Part shown: positions 7,530-15,671 of the stretch, piece by piece
How positions within the stretch are numbered: position 1 is the stretch's first letter
Layout of the letters: the number at the start of each line of letters is the position of its first letter
Assembly (NCBI GenBank): GCA_946482635.1
Contig: CAMLSG010000018.1
Span: 1-39,872 of the forward strand
Direction: 5' to 3'
DNA from: an uncultured Duganella sp.
Lineage (GTDB): Bacteria; Pseudomonadota; Gammaproteobacteria; Burkholderiales; Burkholderiaceae
DNA: 39,872 nucleotides
Program-made: the position numbers and the translations under genes
The notes under the pieces: model-generated
Told to the model about the DNA's origin: nothing
The model's input: the letters and a program-made list of their open reading frames with translations, nothing else
Databases searched by the model: none

Positions 7530-10500
7530 TTATTCGACCAGCAAGGAGTAAAGCTGGGCAGGCGTAATCGGCTTGACAAGATGCGCTGCAAAACCGGCGG
7601 CACGCGCCCGTTCCTGGTCCGCCGGCTGGCCATAGCCGGTCAGGGCCACCAGCCGCGTGTTGCCGTAACCGGGACGGCGCCGCAGTTCGGCGGCCAGCTC
7701 ATACCCGTCCATGCCGGGCAAGCCGATATCGAGGATGGCCAGGTCGGGCACGAAGCTGGCGCTGGTGCGCAGCGCACTGGCAGGATCGCCCACCGCCTGC
7801 ACCTCGTGGCCGCCCACTTCCAGCAGGGCGCGCAAGCCTTGCAGCACGTCCTGGTTGTCGTCCACCAGCAGTACGCGGCGCGGCGTTACGGCAGCCATGC
7901 CGCCCGGCGCCGTGCTGGCTAGCGGCGCGCTGGCCAGGTCGCCGGCCAGCGGCATGCAGATGGTGAACTCGCTGCCGGCGCCAAGCCCGGCGCTGTGCGC
8001 TGCGATCTCGCCGCCGTGCAGTTGCACCAGGCTGCGGGCAATCGCCAGGCCCAGTCCCAGCCCTCCGCGCGAACGGTCCAGCGACTGCGGGGCCTGCACG
8101 AATTTGTCGAACAGGTGCGGCAGCATGTCCGGGCCGATGCCGATGCCCGTATCGCGCACCTTGATCACGACGCGGCCCTTGACGGCGCCAGCCCGCACCT
8201 GGATATGGCCGCCCAGGTTGGAATACTTGGCCGCGTTGGTCAGCAGGTTGACCAGCACCTGTACAAAGCGCATCGGATCGGCATTGACCGCCAGGCCGTG
8301 CGATGGCACGTCCAGTTCCAGGGTTTGCTGGCGCTCCTCCAGCAGGCCGCTGACGGTTTCCAGTGCCTGCGCCAGCAGTTTCGCCAGCTCGATGCGCTCC
8401 GGCCGCAGCGCGATCTTGCCTTGCGCGATGCGCGCCACATCCAGCAGGTCGTCCACCAGCCGCACCAGGTGGTGGGCCTGGCGTTCGATGGCGGCGTGTT
8501 CGCGCGCCAGGCCGCCAAGGCCCTTCAGGCGCATCAGTTCCAGCGCGATCAGGATCGGCGACAACGGGTTGCGCAGCTCGTGCCCTACCATCGCCAGGAA
8601 ATCATCCTTGGTGCGGTTGGCCAGTTCGGCATCGCGCCGCGCGCGCACCAGCTCCGTCACTTCGAAGGCGACAATGGCGACGCGGTCCACCTCACCGCGC
8701 CCATTGCGCACCGGCTGGTGCACATAGTCGAAATAGCATTCCTGCAAGCCGCCGTCGCGTTTCAGCATGACGCGGCGCGCCTTGCCGGTCACCGGCTGGC
8801 CGCTGTTGAGCGCCAGTTCCATTTCCTCCACCATGCCCTGGCCTTCCAGCTCGGGGAAGGCGCGCCGCATCGGCAAGCCAATCAGCTCGCGCTGCCAGCT
8901 CAACTCCACGAAACGGTCGTTGGCCAGTTCAAAGCCCAGGTCGGGGCCGCGCACAATGGCGATGGCTGCCGGCGCTTGCTGGAAGGTGTTGGCCATGCGC
9001 ACCATATGGGCGCGTTCGGCCTGGCGGATGCGGGCCCGCATCAGTTGCGAGTCGACCCGCGTCAGCAGTTCGCGGGCGGAGAAGGGCTTGACCAGGTAGT
9101 CGTCGGCGCCGGCATTGACGCCTTCGATGCGCGCTTCCTCGCCGGCGCGGGCCGATAGCAGCAGCACCGGCACGTCGTGCAGCGCATGGTCGGCTCGCAT
9201 GGCCGCGATCAGGCCAAAGCCGTCCAGTTCGGGCATCATCACGTCCGATACCACCAGTTCCGGTGCGCCGGCCAGCATGGCGTCGAGCGCCTCGCGCCCG
9301 TTGGCGGCCGTGCTGACGTGCCAGCGCTGGCGCAGCAGGCGCGCCAGGTAATCGCGCATGTCGGCGTTGTCGTCCACCACCAGCACGTGCGCGCCAAGCG
9401 TCAGCACGCTCTCGTCGTCGGCCAGGTCGAGGAATGGTTCCTCGTCGTCTTCTTCCGGCAGCCAGCGCTGGGCCTCCAGCCGGAAGGCCTCACGCACCTC
9501 GCTGGTGCCGGCGTCGGCAACATTGGTCAACTGGTCGTCGCGCAGATGGCTGTGGCCAAGCGGCAGCGTGATCGAGAATGTGCTGCCGGCACCCGGCCTG
9601 CTTTCCAGTTCGATGCGGCCGTGCAGCAGTTCCACCAGGTCGCGCACCAGCGCCAGGCCAATGCCGGAACCCTCGTGCGTGCGCGAGCGCGAGCCTTCCA
9701 CGCGGCGGAAGCGTTCGAAGATGTATTGCTGCTGTTCGGGCGAAATGCCGACGCCGGTATCGGTCACCGACAGCACAGCCGACTGGCCCAGTTGCCGCAG
9801 CCTGACCGTGATGCCGCCGTCGAACGTGAACTTGAAGGCGTTGGACAGCAGGTTCAGGACGATTTTCTCGAACAGCGCGACATCGACCCAGGCGCCGGTA
9901 TCGACTTCCTGGCAATCGACCGCCAGGTACAGGCCCGCGCTCTCGACCACCGAGCGGAAGCCGCTGGCCAGGTCGCGCGTGAGGCCAGCCAGGTCCACTT
10001 TCGCGTACGTGGCGTGCATGCGGCCGGCCTGCACGCGCGAGAAGTCAAGTAATGTGTTGACCAGTTTTTGCAGGCGCAGGGCGTTGCGCTGCGCCAGGCG
10101 CAAGCGTTCGTGGTGCACGGCAGGCAGGCGGCTGGCGCTGTCGCCCAGCGCTTCTTCAATGGGGCCCAGCATCAGCGTCAGCGGCGTGCGGAATTCGTGG
10201 CTCACGTTGCTGAAGAAGGCGGTCTTGGCGCGATCCAGTTCCGCCAGCGCTTCGGCGCGCTGGCGCTGCTCGGCAGCGGCGCTGGCATTCTGCACGGCGG
10301 CAGATAGCTGGCCTGCCACCAGGTCGCAGAAGGTGCGGTATTCCGTATCGAGCTGGCGCGCGGGACTGATGCCCAGCACCAGCACCCCATCCGTGATCGG
10401 CAAGGCGAGCGCCACGCGCACCGCCTGGCTTGCAAGGCCCAATGGCAGGCCGGGCATGCCCTCCATTGCAATCGTCACCGCCTCGCCATGCGCCAGGACC

Positions 10501-11207
10501 TGGTCGACTGGCCACAAGGCCAGGTCGCAGGCTTCCTCCGCGACGTGTGCGGTTTGCTGCAGGCGCACCGTGTCGCCGGCGCGCTTGAACAATAGCGCGA
10601 AAGGGATATCGTCCCGATTCTCGGCAATGGTGTGCATGGCGGTGGCGCAGGCGCTGGCCACGTCCTGCTCACGCAAGGCGCTGGCCGACAGCGTCGACAG
10701 CGTTGCCAGGCGGCGCGCGTTCAAGCGCGTACCGGTGGTGTCGGTGGAGGGGCAGAACAGGCCGCCCACTGCGCCGGTTTCATTGAAGATCGGGCTGTAG
10801 GAGAATGAGTACCAGACTTCCTCCACCCAGTCGCCGCGGCTCATGAATAGCTGCACCGCGTCGACGTAGCTCGATTCGGCGCGCTGGAATACCTTGTCGA
10901 CCAGCGGGCCGCAGTAGTGCCAGATTTCGGCCCAGACTTCCTGCGCCGGCCGGCCAAGGGCCCACGGGTGCTTGGCTGCGCCCAGCACGTCGATGTAGGC
11001 GTCGTTGTAGAGGAAGGTTGCCTCCGGACCCCAGCCGATCCAGATCGGATGGCTCGAGTTCAGCATCAGGTTGACGGTCGTGCGCAGGCTCTGCGGCCAG
11101 GCATCGAGTGGGCCAAGCGGCGTGGAAGACCAGTCGAAGGCTGCAATCTGCCGGCCTAGCGCACCTGGAGAAGCAAGGAACTGCAAGCCTTCCGATTTGA
11201 TAGTCAC
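7530..11207 (-). CDS. Double hybrid sensor histidine kinase (PAS-GAF-HisKA-HATPase-REC-PAS-HisKA-HATPase-REC)
   Basis: This 1225-residue cytosolic protein has no transmembrane segment. Approximate order: PAS (20-160), GAF-like (165-310), HisKA with phospho-acceptor H337 in SHEFRTPL, HATPase (435-550, with GVGISPEQQ), receiver with D655 in VVSDVMMPELDG, second PAS (735-855), second HisKA with H876 in GHELRNPL, second HATPase (970-1085, GTGIGPDML), and a terminal receiver with D1160 in LAILDIGLPGMDG. It is therefore a full multistep phosphorelay in one chain with all four phospho-sites intact. The start is GTG 11207 after a GAGAAA ribosome site. No partner response regulator is adjacent; the downstream diguanylate cyclase is a possible functional partner. 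Confidence 0.92.
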   Translation of the reverse strand: MTIKSEGLQFLASPGALGRQIAAFDWSSTPLGPLDAWPQSLRTTVNLMLNSSHPIWIGWGPEATFLYNDAYIDVLGAAKHPWALGRPAQEVWAEIWHYCGPLVDKVFQRAESSYVDAVQLFMSRGDWVEEVWYSFSYSPIFNETGAVGGLFCPSTDTTGTRLNARRLATLSTLSASALREQDVASACATAMHTIAENRDDIPFALLFKRAGDTVRLQQTAHVAEEACDLALWPVDQVLAHGEAVTIAMEGMPGLPLGLASQAVRVALALPITDGVLVLGISPARQLDTEYRTFCDLVAGQLSAAVQNASAAAEQRQRAEALAELDRAKTAFFSNVSHEFRTPLTLMLGPIEEALGDSASRLPAVHHERLRLAQRNALRLQKLVNTLLDFSRVQAGRMHATYAKVDLAGLTRDLASGFRSVVESAGLYLAVDCQEVDTGAWVDVALFEKIVLNLLSNAFKFTFDGGITVRLRQLGQSAVLSVTDTGVGISPEQQQYIFERFRRVEGSRSRTHEGSGIGLALVRDLVELLHGRIELESRPGAGSTFSITLPLGHSHLRDDQLTNVADAGTSEVREAFRLEAQRWLPEEDDEEPFLDLADDESVLTLGAHVLVVDDNADMRDYLARLLRQRWHVSTAANGREALDAMLAGAPELVVSDVMMPELDGFGLIAAMRADHALHDVPVLLLSARAGEEARIEGVNAGADDYLVKPFSARELLTRVDSQLMRARIRQAERAHMVRMANTFQQAPAAIAIVRGPDLGFELANDRFVELSWQRELIGLPMRRAFPELEGQGMVEEMELALNSGQPVTGKARRVMLKRDGGLQECYFDYVHQPVRNGRGEVDRVAIVAFEVTELVRARRDAELANRTKDDFLAMVGHELRNPLSPILIALELMRLKGLGGLAREHAAIERQAHHLVRLVDDLLDVARIAQGKIALRPERIELAKLLAQALETVSGLLEERQQTLELDVPSHGLAVNADPMRFVQVLVNLLTNAAKYSNLGGHIQVRAGAVKGRVVIKVRDTGIGIGPDMLPHLFDKFVQAPQSLDRSRGGLGLGLAIARSLVQLHGGEIAAHSAGLGAGSEFTICMPLAGDLASAPLASTAPGGMAAVTPRRVLLVDDNQDVLQGLRALLEVGGHEVQAVGDPASALRTSASFVPDLAILDIGLPGMDGYELAAELRRRPGYGNTRLVALTGYGQPADQERARAAGFAAHLVKPITPAQLYSLLVE

Positions 11208-11253
11208 GCGTTTCTCTAACTGTAATTTTTAGCAATTCTGCACTGTACGAAAC

Positions 11254-11282
11254 TTGAACGGCGCACACAAGTGTCCTATACA
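11254..11282 (+). promoter_or_regulatory. Sigma70-type promoter of the small Cys-motif gene
   Basis: TTGAAC (11254-11259), an exact 17-base spacer, and TATACA (11277-11282) give a strong sigma70-like promoter. Transcription would start near 11289. This rules out a translation start at the GTG at 11271, which lies inside the promoter. Confidence 0.65.
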
Positions 11283-11336
11283 GACAAGGCGCCGGCCGCG
11301 TTTGACAGCACGATGCAAGCAACGGATACTGGGGCG

Positions 11337-11741
11337 ATGACGATGCCGCCTTTCCCCATCCGCAAGGAGTGCCCGCCGGGCGCCTGCGACTGCCAGCGCG
11401 AGTCGCTGCTGGAGGACCCGCAAGCCGACCTGCGCGTCCTGCGCCTGACCAAGGAAGAAGAGAAGCGCCTGCTCGAACGCATCGAGGCCATCTCGACTTA
11501 TGCGGAGCTGATGCGCATTGGCCAGCGCCTGGAAGAGCAGCTTGGCGTCTCGGTCCGTATCGCGCCCGGCCCGAACGAAGTGCGCACCGTGCGCGGCTTC
11601 CAGATCGAGCTGGGCGACCGCCCCGGCCTGTGCCGCAAAACGCGCCAAACTGTACCTGCGGCGATACGCAAATGCCTTGATCGACACCCGGAAATCGCTT
11701 TTGCAATCCTGAATGCCCACGATTTGTTTGCCGGGCAGTAA
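11337..11741 (+). CDS. Conserved-looking hypothetical protein with N-terminal Cys motif
   Basis: From ATG 11337 (ribosome site GGGG at 11331-11334) the product is 134 residues, with a second ATG two codons later. The N-terminus has a compact cysteine motif, CPPGACDC (C-x4-C-x-C), next to a charged segment, and two further cysteines lie in the C-terminal half. A helical, highly charged middle (LRLTKEEEKRLLERIEAI) follows. There is no signal peptide or membrane segment. The Cys cluster could bind zinc or a metal. I do not recognise the family. Codon use and the promoter at 11254 support a real gene. It diverges from the kinase and precedes the TPR gene by 33 bases. Confidence 0.7.
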   Translation: MTMPPFPIRKECPPGACDCQRESLLEDPQADLRVLRLTKEEEKRLLERIEAISTYAELMRIGQRLEEQLGVSVRIAPGPNEVRTVRGFQIELGDRPGLCRKTRQTVPAAIRKCLDRHPEIAFAILNAHDLFAGQ

Positions 11742-11774
11742 AATATATTTACTTCCTATCAAATCGAAAGCTGT

Positions 11775-13115
11775 ATGTTTTGCAATATTCCGCGCGTGCT
11801 GCGCATGTCCATCCTCGCCGCCGCACTGGCCCAGCCGTTGGCCTGGGGGCAGGATGTGACCGCCCGCCTGGGGCAGTTGCGGGAGTTTTCCTACCTCGCC
11901 ACCAATGGCACGCTGGCCGAATTGCAGAAACTGAAACCGCAAGTTGCGCAGTGGCCGCAACGCGACCAGGCGACTTACTATTCCGTGCTCAGCAAGGTTA
12001 CCCGGACCTCGGACCGCGCCACGTCGCTGAAGGCGGTGGCAGAGGAAGAGCGCATCGGCCATCAACTGGATGACGAATCGATCATTGCCAACAGCTTGCT
12101 TGACCGTTCCTATCTCTTCTCCGCGCTGGAAGACAGGGAGGCCGCGAGCAAGAACCTGGAACTGGCGCGCCAGCTGGCCGAACAGACCAGCGATTTTGCG
12201 CTCCAGGCCAAAGTGATCCTTACCGTTGGCCAGGATGAAATCCGGCGCGGGAATGGCCGCAAAGGGCTTGAATATATCGACAACGCCGTGGCGCTGGCCG
12301 ACAAGTCGGGGCAGCCTATTGCCCAGTTCATGGCGCTGCGCGCCAGGGCTTATGCGCTGAACGGCCTGGCCGGCGGCAGCCAGGAGGCGCTCAAGTCGAT
12401 CGATGTCCTGAAGGCCAAGGCCGCGCTGATCCCGCTCGACGGCCCGATGATCCGGGCCCGCTATGCGGAATGGGAAATCGCCGAAAGCGCTGGCCAGGTT
12501 GCGCGCGCCCGTGAAGCCCTGAACGATGTAGTGGCCTGGCTCCAGAGGCATCATATGGACGACGATGTGCCCGAGCTGCAAGTCACCCTGGCTGACATGA
12601 GCTTGAAAAGCCAGGACTACAAGGAAGCGTTGTCGCTCAGCCAGGAGTCGAAGAAGGCAGCGCTGGCTTCCGGCAACACTGAAATGGCGGAGATTTCGCA
12701 GTTCAATGAAGGGATCGCGCTGATTTATCTGGGCCAGCTTGAAGCCGGCCGGGATGCCATCGAAGCGGTCAACATCGAAATGATGGATGCCGACGCGCTG
12801 TCGGAATATGCGCGGGCGCTGGACTACGTCGGCCTGAAGGAGCTTGCGCTGCAGGTCTACGCGCGCGCCGGGCGCAAGGCGCAGGACGCCAGCACGGTCC
12901 AGTCCCAACTCCAGAAAAAAGAGCGCGAGGATGAAGAGCTCTTGCGCCAGAAAGATGAAAACACCAAGGACTTGCGCAACCAGTCGAAGCTGCGGCTGGC
13001 CTGGTCGGTCGCGGCAGCACTGGCTGCGGTCGCCTTGCTCGCGGTGGCTTTCCTGTACCGCAAGCTGCGCGCCGCCAACGTCAGGCTGAAGAATTCCGAT
13101 TCCCCAGCGGAATAG
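11775..13115 (+). CDS. Exported TPR-like sensor protein with C-terminal membrane anchor
   Basis: The 446-residue protein has a signal peptide (about 1-25, ending AWGQ), then a long alpha-helical periplasmic region. It carries degenerate TPR-like helix pairs (30-370). A charged coiled coil follows (376-402, KKEREDEELLRQKDENTKD), then one transmembrane helix (about 408-428) and a short cytosolic tail ending SDSPAE. This is the layout of the sensor half of TPR-GGDEF receptors in related bacteria, but the protein stops about 18 residues past the membrane with no GGDEF, kinase or other output. No such domain follows in any frame before sorA. It could be a natural output-less receptor or an old truncation. 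Function unknown. Confidence 0.82.
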   Translation: MFCNIPRVLRMSILAAALAQPLAWGQDVTARLGQLREFSYLATNGTLAELQKLKPQVAQWPQRDQATYYSVLSKVTRTSDRATSLKAVAEEERIGHQLDDESIIANSLLDRSYLFSALEDREAASKNLELARQLAEQTSDFALQAKVILTVGQDEIRRGNGRKGLEYIDNAVALADKSGQPIAQFMALRARAYALNGLAGGSQEALKSIDVLKAKAALIPLDGPMIRARYAEWEIAESAGQVARAREALNDVVAWLQRHHMDDDVPELQVTLADMSLKSQDYKEALSLSQESKKAALASGNTEMAEISQFNEGIALIYLGQLEAGRDAIEAVNIEMMDADALSEYARALDYVGLKELALQVYARAGRKAQDASTVQSQLQKKEREDEELLRQKDENTKDLRNQSKLRLAWSVAAALAAVALLAVAFLYRKLRAANVRLKNSDSPAE

Positions 13116-13161
13116 CATGTTAAATTTGCATCTCGCGTGAATCACCCACCGGGAGGCAGGC

Positions 13162-14385
13162 ATGAAAAGCAGCATTCCAAGACGTGAATTCCTGAAACAG
13201 GCAGGCATGGCGGGCGTGGCGACCGCTTTGGGCAGCCCGGCGCTGTCGGCGCTGGCCGATTCGCGCAGCGTGATGCTGCCGTTTGAAAATGGCGAAAGGG
13301 ATCTGGTGGCGTTTCCGCAGAAGCGCCCGATGATCGTGCTGACCAGCCGCCCGCCGCAACTCGAAACACCCTTCAGCGTGTTCGGCGAAGGCGTGCTGAC
13401 GCCGAACGATGCCTTCTTCGTGCGCTATCACTGGAGCGCCATTCCGACCTCGATCGACCCGCAAAGCTACCGCCTGAAGATCGGCGGCCACGTCAACATG
13501 CCGCTGGAGCTGTCGCTGGCGGAGCTCAAGCAGAGCGGCGACGCCGTCGAGATCGTTGCGGTCAACCAGTGCTCGGGCAATAGCCGCGGCCATTTTGCGC
13601 CGCGCGCCAACGGCGGCCAGCTCTCCAACGGCGCCATGGGCAACGCGCGCTGGACCGGTGTGCCGCTGAAAAAAGTGCTGGAGCGCGCGGGTATCAAGGC
13701 CGGCGCCGTGCAGGTGGCATTCAACGGCCTCGATACGCCACCCGCCGGCGACGGGCCGGATTTCGTCAAGTCGCTCAATATCGACCACGCGCTTGATGGG
13801 GAAGTGATGCTGGCCTGGCAGATGAATGGCGAAGACTTGCCGATGCTGAACGGCTATCCGCTGCGCCTGGTGGTGCCGGGCTATTACGGCACTTACTGGA
13901 TCAAGCACCTGTCGGACATTACGGTGCTGGACAAGCCCTTCGACGGCTTCTGGGTCGCCAGCGCCTACCGCATTGCCGACAACGCCTGCGCTTGCGTTGC
14001 GCCGGGCACGACGCCGGCCAAAACGGTGCCGATCAACCGCTTCAATGTGCGGTCTTTCATTACCAGCCACCAGGACGGTGCGCGGCTCAAAGCAGGCAAG
14101 CAGGTGGTTGTGAAAGGCATCGCCTTCGACGGCGGCTACGGCATAACCGAAGTCGCCTTCTCGGCCGACGGCGGCAAGAGCTGGCAGGCCGCCACGCTCG
14201 GCAAGGACCTGGGCAAGTATTCCTTCCGCGAGTGGAGCGCTTCGTTCAAGCCGGGCAAGGGCGAGCACACGCTGATGGTGCGCGCCGTGAACCGGATCGG
14301 CCAGAGCCAGCCTTCGACCGCACTGTGGAACGCGGCCGGCTATATGCGCAACGTCGTGGAAACCACCCGCGTCACCGCGGCTTGA
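13162..14385 (+). CDS. sorA: Sulfite dehydrogenase, molybdopterin subunit (SorA-like)
   Basis: The 407-residue protein begins with a Tat signal (RREFLK at 7-12, then a hydrophobic stretch), so it is exported folded with its cofactor. The sulfite-oxidase Mo domain shows R88 and H90 in FFVRYHW and the molybdenum-ligating C137 in VNQCSGNSRGHF. It also has the GYYGTYWIKHL segment near 240 and a C-terminal immunoglobulin-like dimerisation domain (from about 300). Sulfite is oxidised to sulfate in the periplasm. A small c-type cytochrome gene follows 10 bases later, matching the SorAB pair. YedY-like or SoxC-like assignments are less likely given that partner. GGGAGGCAGGC precedes the ATG. Confidence 0.88.
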   Translation: MKSSIPRREFLKQAGMAGVATALGSPALSALADSRSVMLPFENGERDLVAFPQKRPMIVLTSRPPQLETPFSVFGEGVLTPNDAFFVRYHWSAIPTSIDPQSYRLKIGGHVNMPLELSLAELKQSGDAVEIVAVNQCSGNSRGHFAPRANGGQLSNGAMGNARWTGVPLKKVLERAGIKAGAVQVAFNGLDTPPAGDGPDFVKSLNIDHALDGEVMLAWQMNGEDLPMLNGYPLRLVVPGYYGTYWIKHLSDITVLDKPFDGFWVASAYRIADNACACVAPGTTPAKTVPINRFNVRSFITSHQDGARLKAGKQVVVKGIAFDGGYGITEVAFSADGGKSWQAATLGKDLGKYSFREWSASFKPGKGEHTLMVRAVNRIGQSQPSTALWNAAGYMRNVVETTRVTAA

Positions 14386-14395
14386 GGAGGAACCG

Positions 14396-14707
14396 ATGAA
14401 GACCTTTGCCATCATGCTCCTGCTGTCCGCCGGCGCCGCCAGCGCCGCCGAGATCAAGCTGCCCGACGAGACGGCGGCCTACAAACAGAGCACGCTGCCC
14501 GGCTACCAGCTCGTGCTGGCCAACTGCCTGCTATGCCACTCGGCGCAGTACGCGCAGATGCAGCCGCCAACCTCGCCGCGCAGCTACTGGGAGGCTACGG
14601 TGAAGAAAATGAAGAAACCGTTCGGCGCCCAGTTTTCGGACGACGACATCCCCGCCATGGTGGATTACCTCGCCAAAGTCTACGGTGCGGAGAAGCCCAA
14701 GCCGTAG
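14396..14707 (+). CDS. sorB: Sulfite dehydrogenase cytochrome c subunit (SorB-like)
   Basis: The 103-residue product has a cleavable signal peptide (about 1-18, ASAAE) and a single haem-attachment motif CLLCH (residues 44-48). Methionines at 53 and in the C-terminal half (KKMKK, PAMVDYL) are candidate axial ligands. It is a small class I cytochrome of the right size for SorB, accepting electrons from the molybdenum subunit encoded upstream and passing them to the respiratory chain. The 10-base intergenic gap contains a strong GAGGAGGAA ribosome site. Confidence 0.85.
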   Translation: MKTFAIMLLLSAGAASAAEIKLPDETAAYKQSTLPGYQLVLANCLLCHSAQYAQMQPPTSPRSYWEATVKKMKKPFGAQFSDDDIPAMVDYLAKVYGAEKPKP

Positions 14708-14762
14708 ACCGCAATGGCTGGCGGCGATACAATCTCGCCTTTGCCCATCGCCGACAGCCGCC

Positions 14763-15524
14763 ATGACGATTCCCAGCCCCATCCTGCAAGCGCTCGACCG
14801 TGCCCACCCTTCGTGGCGTCCGATCCTGGAGCGCGGCCTGCAGGCGATTGCAGCGGCCAACCCGGCCTACCTGCCGGAACTGGCGGATGACAGCTACCTG
14901 CCGACCGAACTGCGCCTGTTTGCCGCCTTCCAGCAGCCGCTGGAGCAGGTGCGCTACGTGCTGGTGGGCGAGGGACCTTATCCGCGTGCAGAAAGCGCTA
15001 CCGGCGTCTGTTTCATGGACGGCGCTGTCAAAGGCCTGTGGTCGGAAGAAGAGGGCGGCGGCCTGTCCAAGCCCGTCAATAAAGCCACTTCGCTGCGCAA
15101 CTTCATGAAAATGCTGCTGGTCGCCGACGGCCAGCTTGAAGAAAACAATACCGCCGGCGAAGCCCTGGCGGCATGCTCGACCCGCGCCAAGGCCGGCGCC
15201 GCGATCCAGACCCTGGCCGAGATGCAGGAGCGCCTGCACGGCCACGGCTTCCTGCTGCTGAACGCCTCGCTGGTGTTCCGCCCGCATGTTGCCCCGGTGA
15301 AAGATGCCAAAGCCTGGCTGCCATTCTTCGACACCGTCATGCAGGCGCTGGCCATCCAGCAGCCAAAATTGATTCTTTGGGGAAAGATCGCCGAACAGCT
15401 CAACAAGCTGCCCAGCGTGCAGGCCTTGCCGCAGATCGTGGCGGAACACCCGTACAACCTGTCGTTTATTGCCAATAAGGAAATGCAGGCGCTGTTCGGC
15501 CCGATGGGATTGCTGAAGAGGTAA
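14763..15524 (+). CDS. Uracil-DNA glycosylase homologue with altered catalytic motif
   Basis: The 253-residue protein aligns by motif with family-1 UNG. Motif A reads GEGPYP (69-74) where UNG has GQDPYH, so the water-activating Asp (E. coli D64) is Gly71 and the motif's last His is Pro. The stacking Phe is kept (F84 in TGVCF), as are the uracil-binding Asn (N167 in FLLLNASL) and the motif-B histidine (H229 in EHPYN). SLRNFMKMLL and LILWGKIAEQL also match UNG. It may be a weak, altered or non-catalytic DNA-base-binding protein. Start ATG 14763 is chosen because the longer frame adds an unrelated basic leader. It stands alone between sorB and the isc operon. Confidence 0.8.
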   Translation: MTIPSPILQALDRAHPSWRPILERGLQAIAAANPAYLPELADDSYLPTELRLFAAFQQPLEQVRYVLVGEGPYPRAESATGVCFMDGAVKGLWSEEEGGGLSKPVNKATSLRNFMKMLLVADGQLEENNTAGEALAACSTRAKAGAAIQTLAEMQERLHGHGFLLLNASLVFRPHVAPVKDAKAWLPFFDTVMQALAIQQPKLILWGKIAEQLNKLPSVQALPQIVAEHPYNLSFIANKEMQALFGPMGLLKR

Positions 15525-15544
15525 GAAGGGCGCGTATTGCCCCT

Positions 15545-15566
15545 CGGACAGCGAAAGGCGCGTCCG
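15545..15566. terminator. Stem-loop after the UNG-like gene (possible terminator without T-tract)
   Basis: CGGAC (15545-15549) pairs with GTCCG (15562-15566), with an inner GCG/CGC pair and an AAAGG loop. It lies between the glycosylase-like gene and the IscR site. There is no run of T after it, so intrinsic termination is uncertain. Confidence 0.3.
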
Positions 15567-15588
15567 GCAAGGTCTGCGCAAGTCTGTT

Positions 15589-15614
15589 ATACTTGACTAA
15601 ATCGTTCAAGTAAT
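15589..15614 (+). promoter_or_regulatory. IscR type-1 operator of the isc operon
   Basis: Arms ACTTGA (15591-15596) and TCAAGT (15606-15611) form a perfect inverted repeat with a 9-base spacer, flanked by AT and AAT. The pattern ATACTTGACTA...TTCAAGTAAT matches the type-1 IscR consensus and includes a TTGACT -35-like hexamer (15593-15598). It lies about 60 bases before iscR, as expected for autorepression by [2Fe-2S]-IscR. I could not place a convincing -10. Confidence 0.72.
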
Positions 15615-15671
15615 CAGGTTTTGATTTGCGAGAACAGAACGATATTTTAACTGAGTTGAACCGAGGTTGTG

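Noticed and set aside
11271..11336. Earlier start of the Cys-motif gene
   Set aside because: Position 11271 lies inside the -35/-10 spacer of the promoter at 11254-11282.
11229..13208. 659-codon open frame antisense to the Cys-motif and TPR genes
   Set aside because: The sense frames have a signal peptide, membrane helix and promoter; the antisense product is shadow-like.
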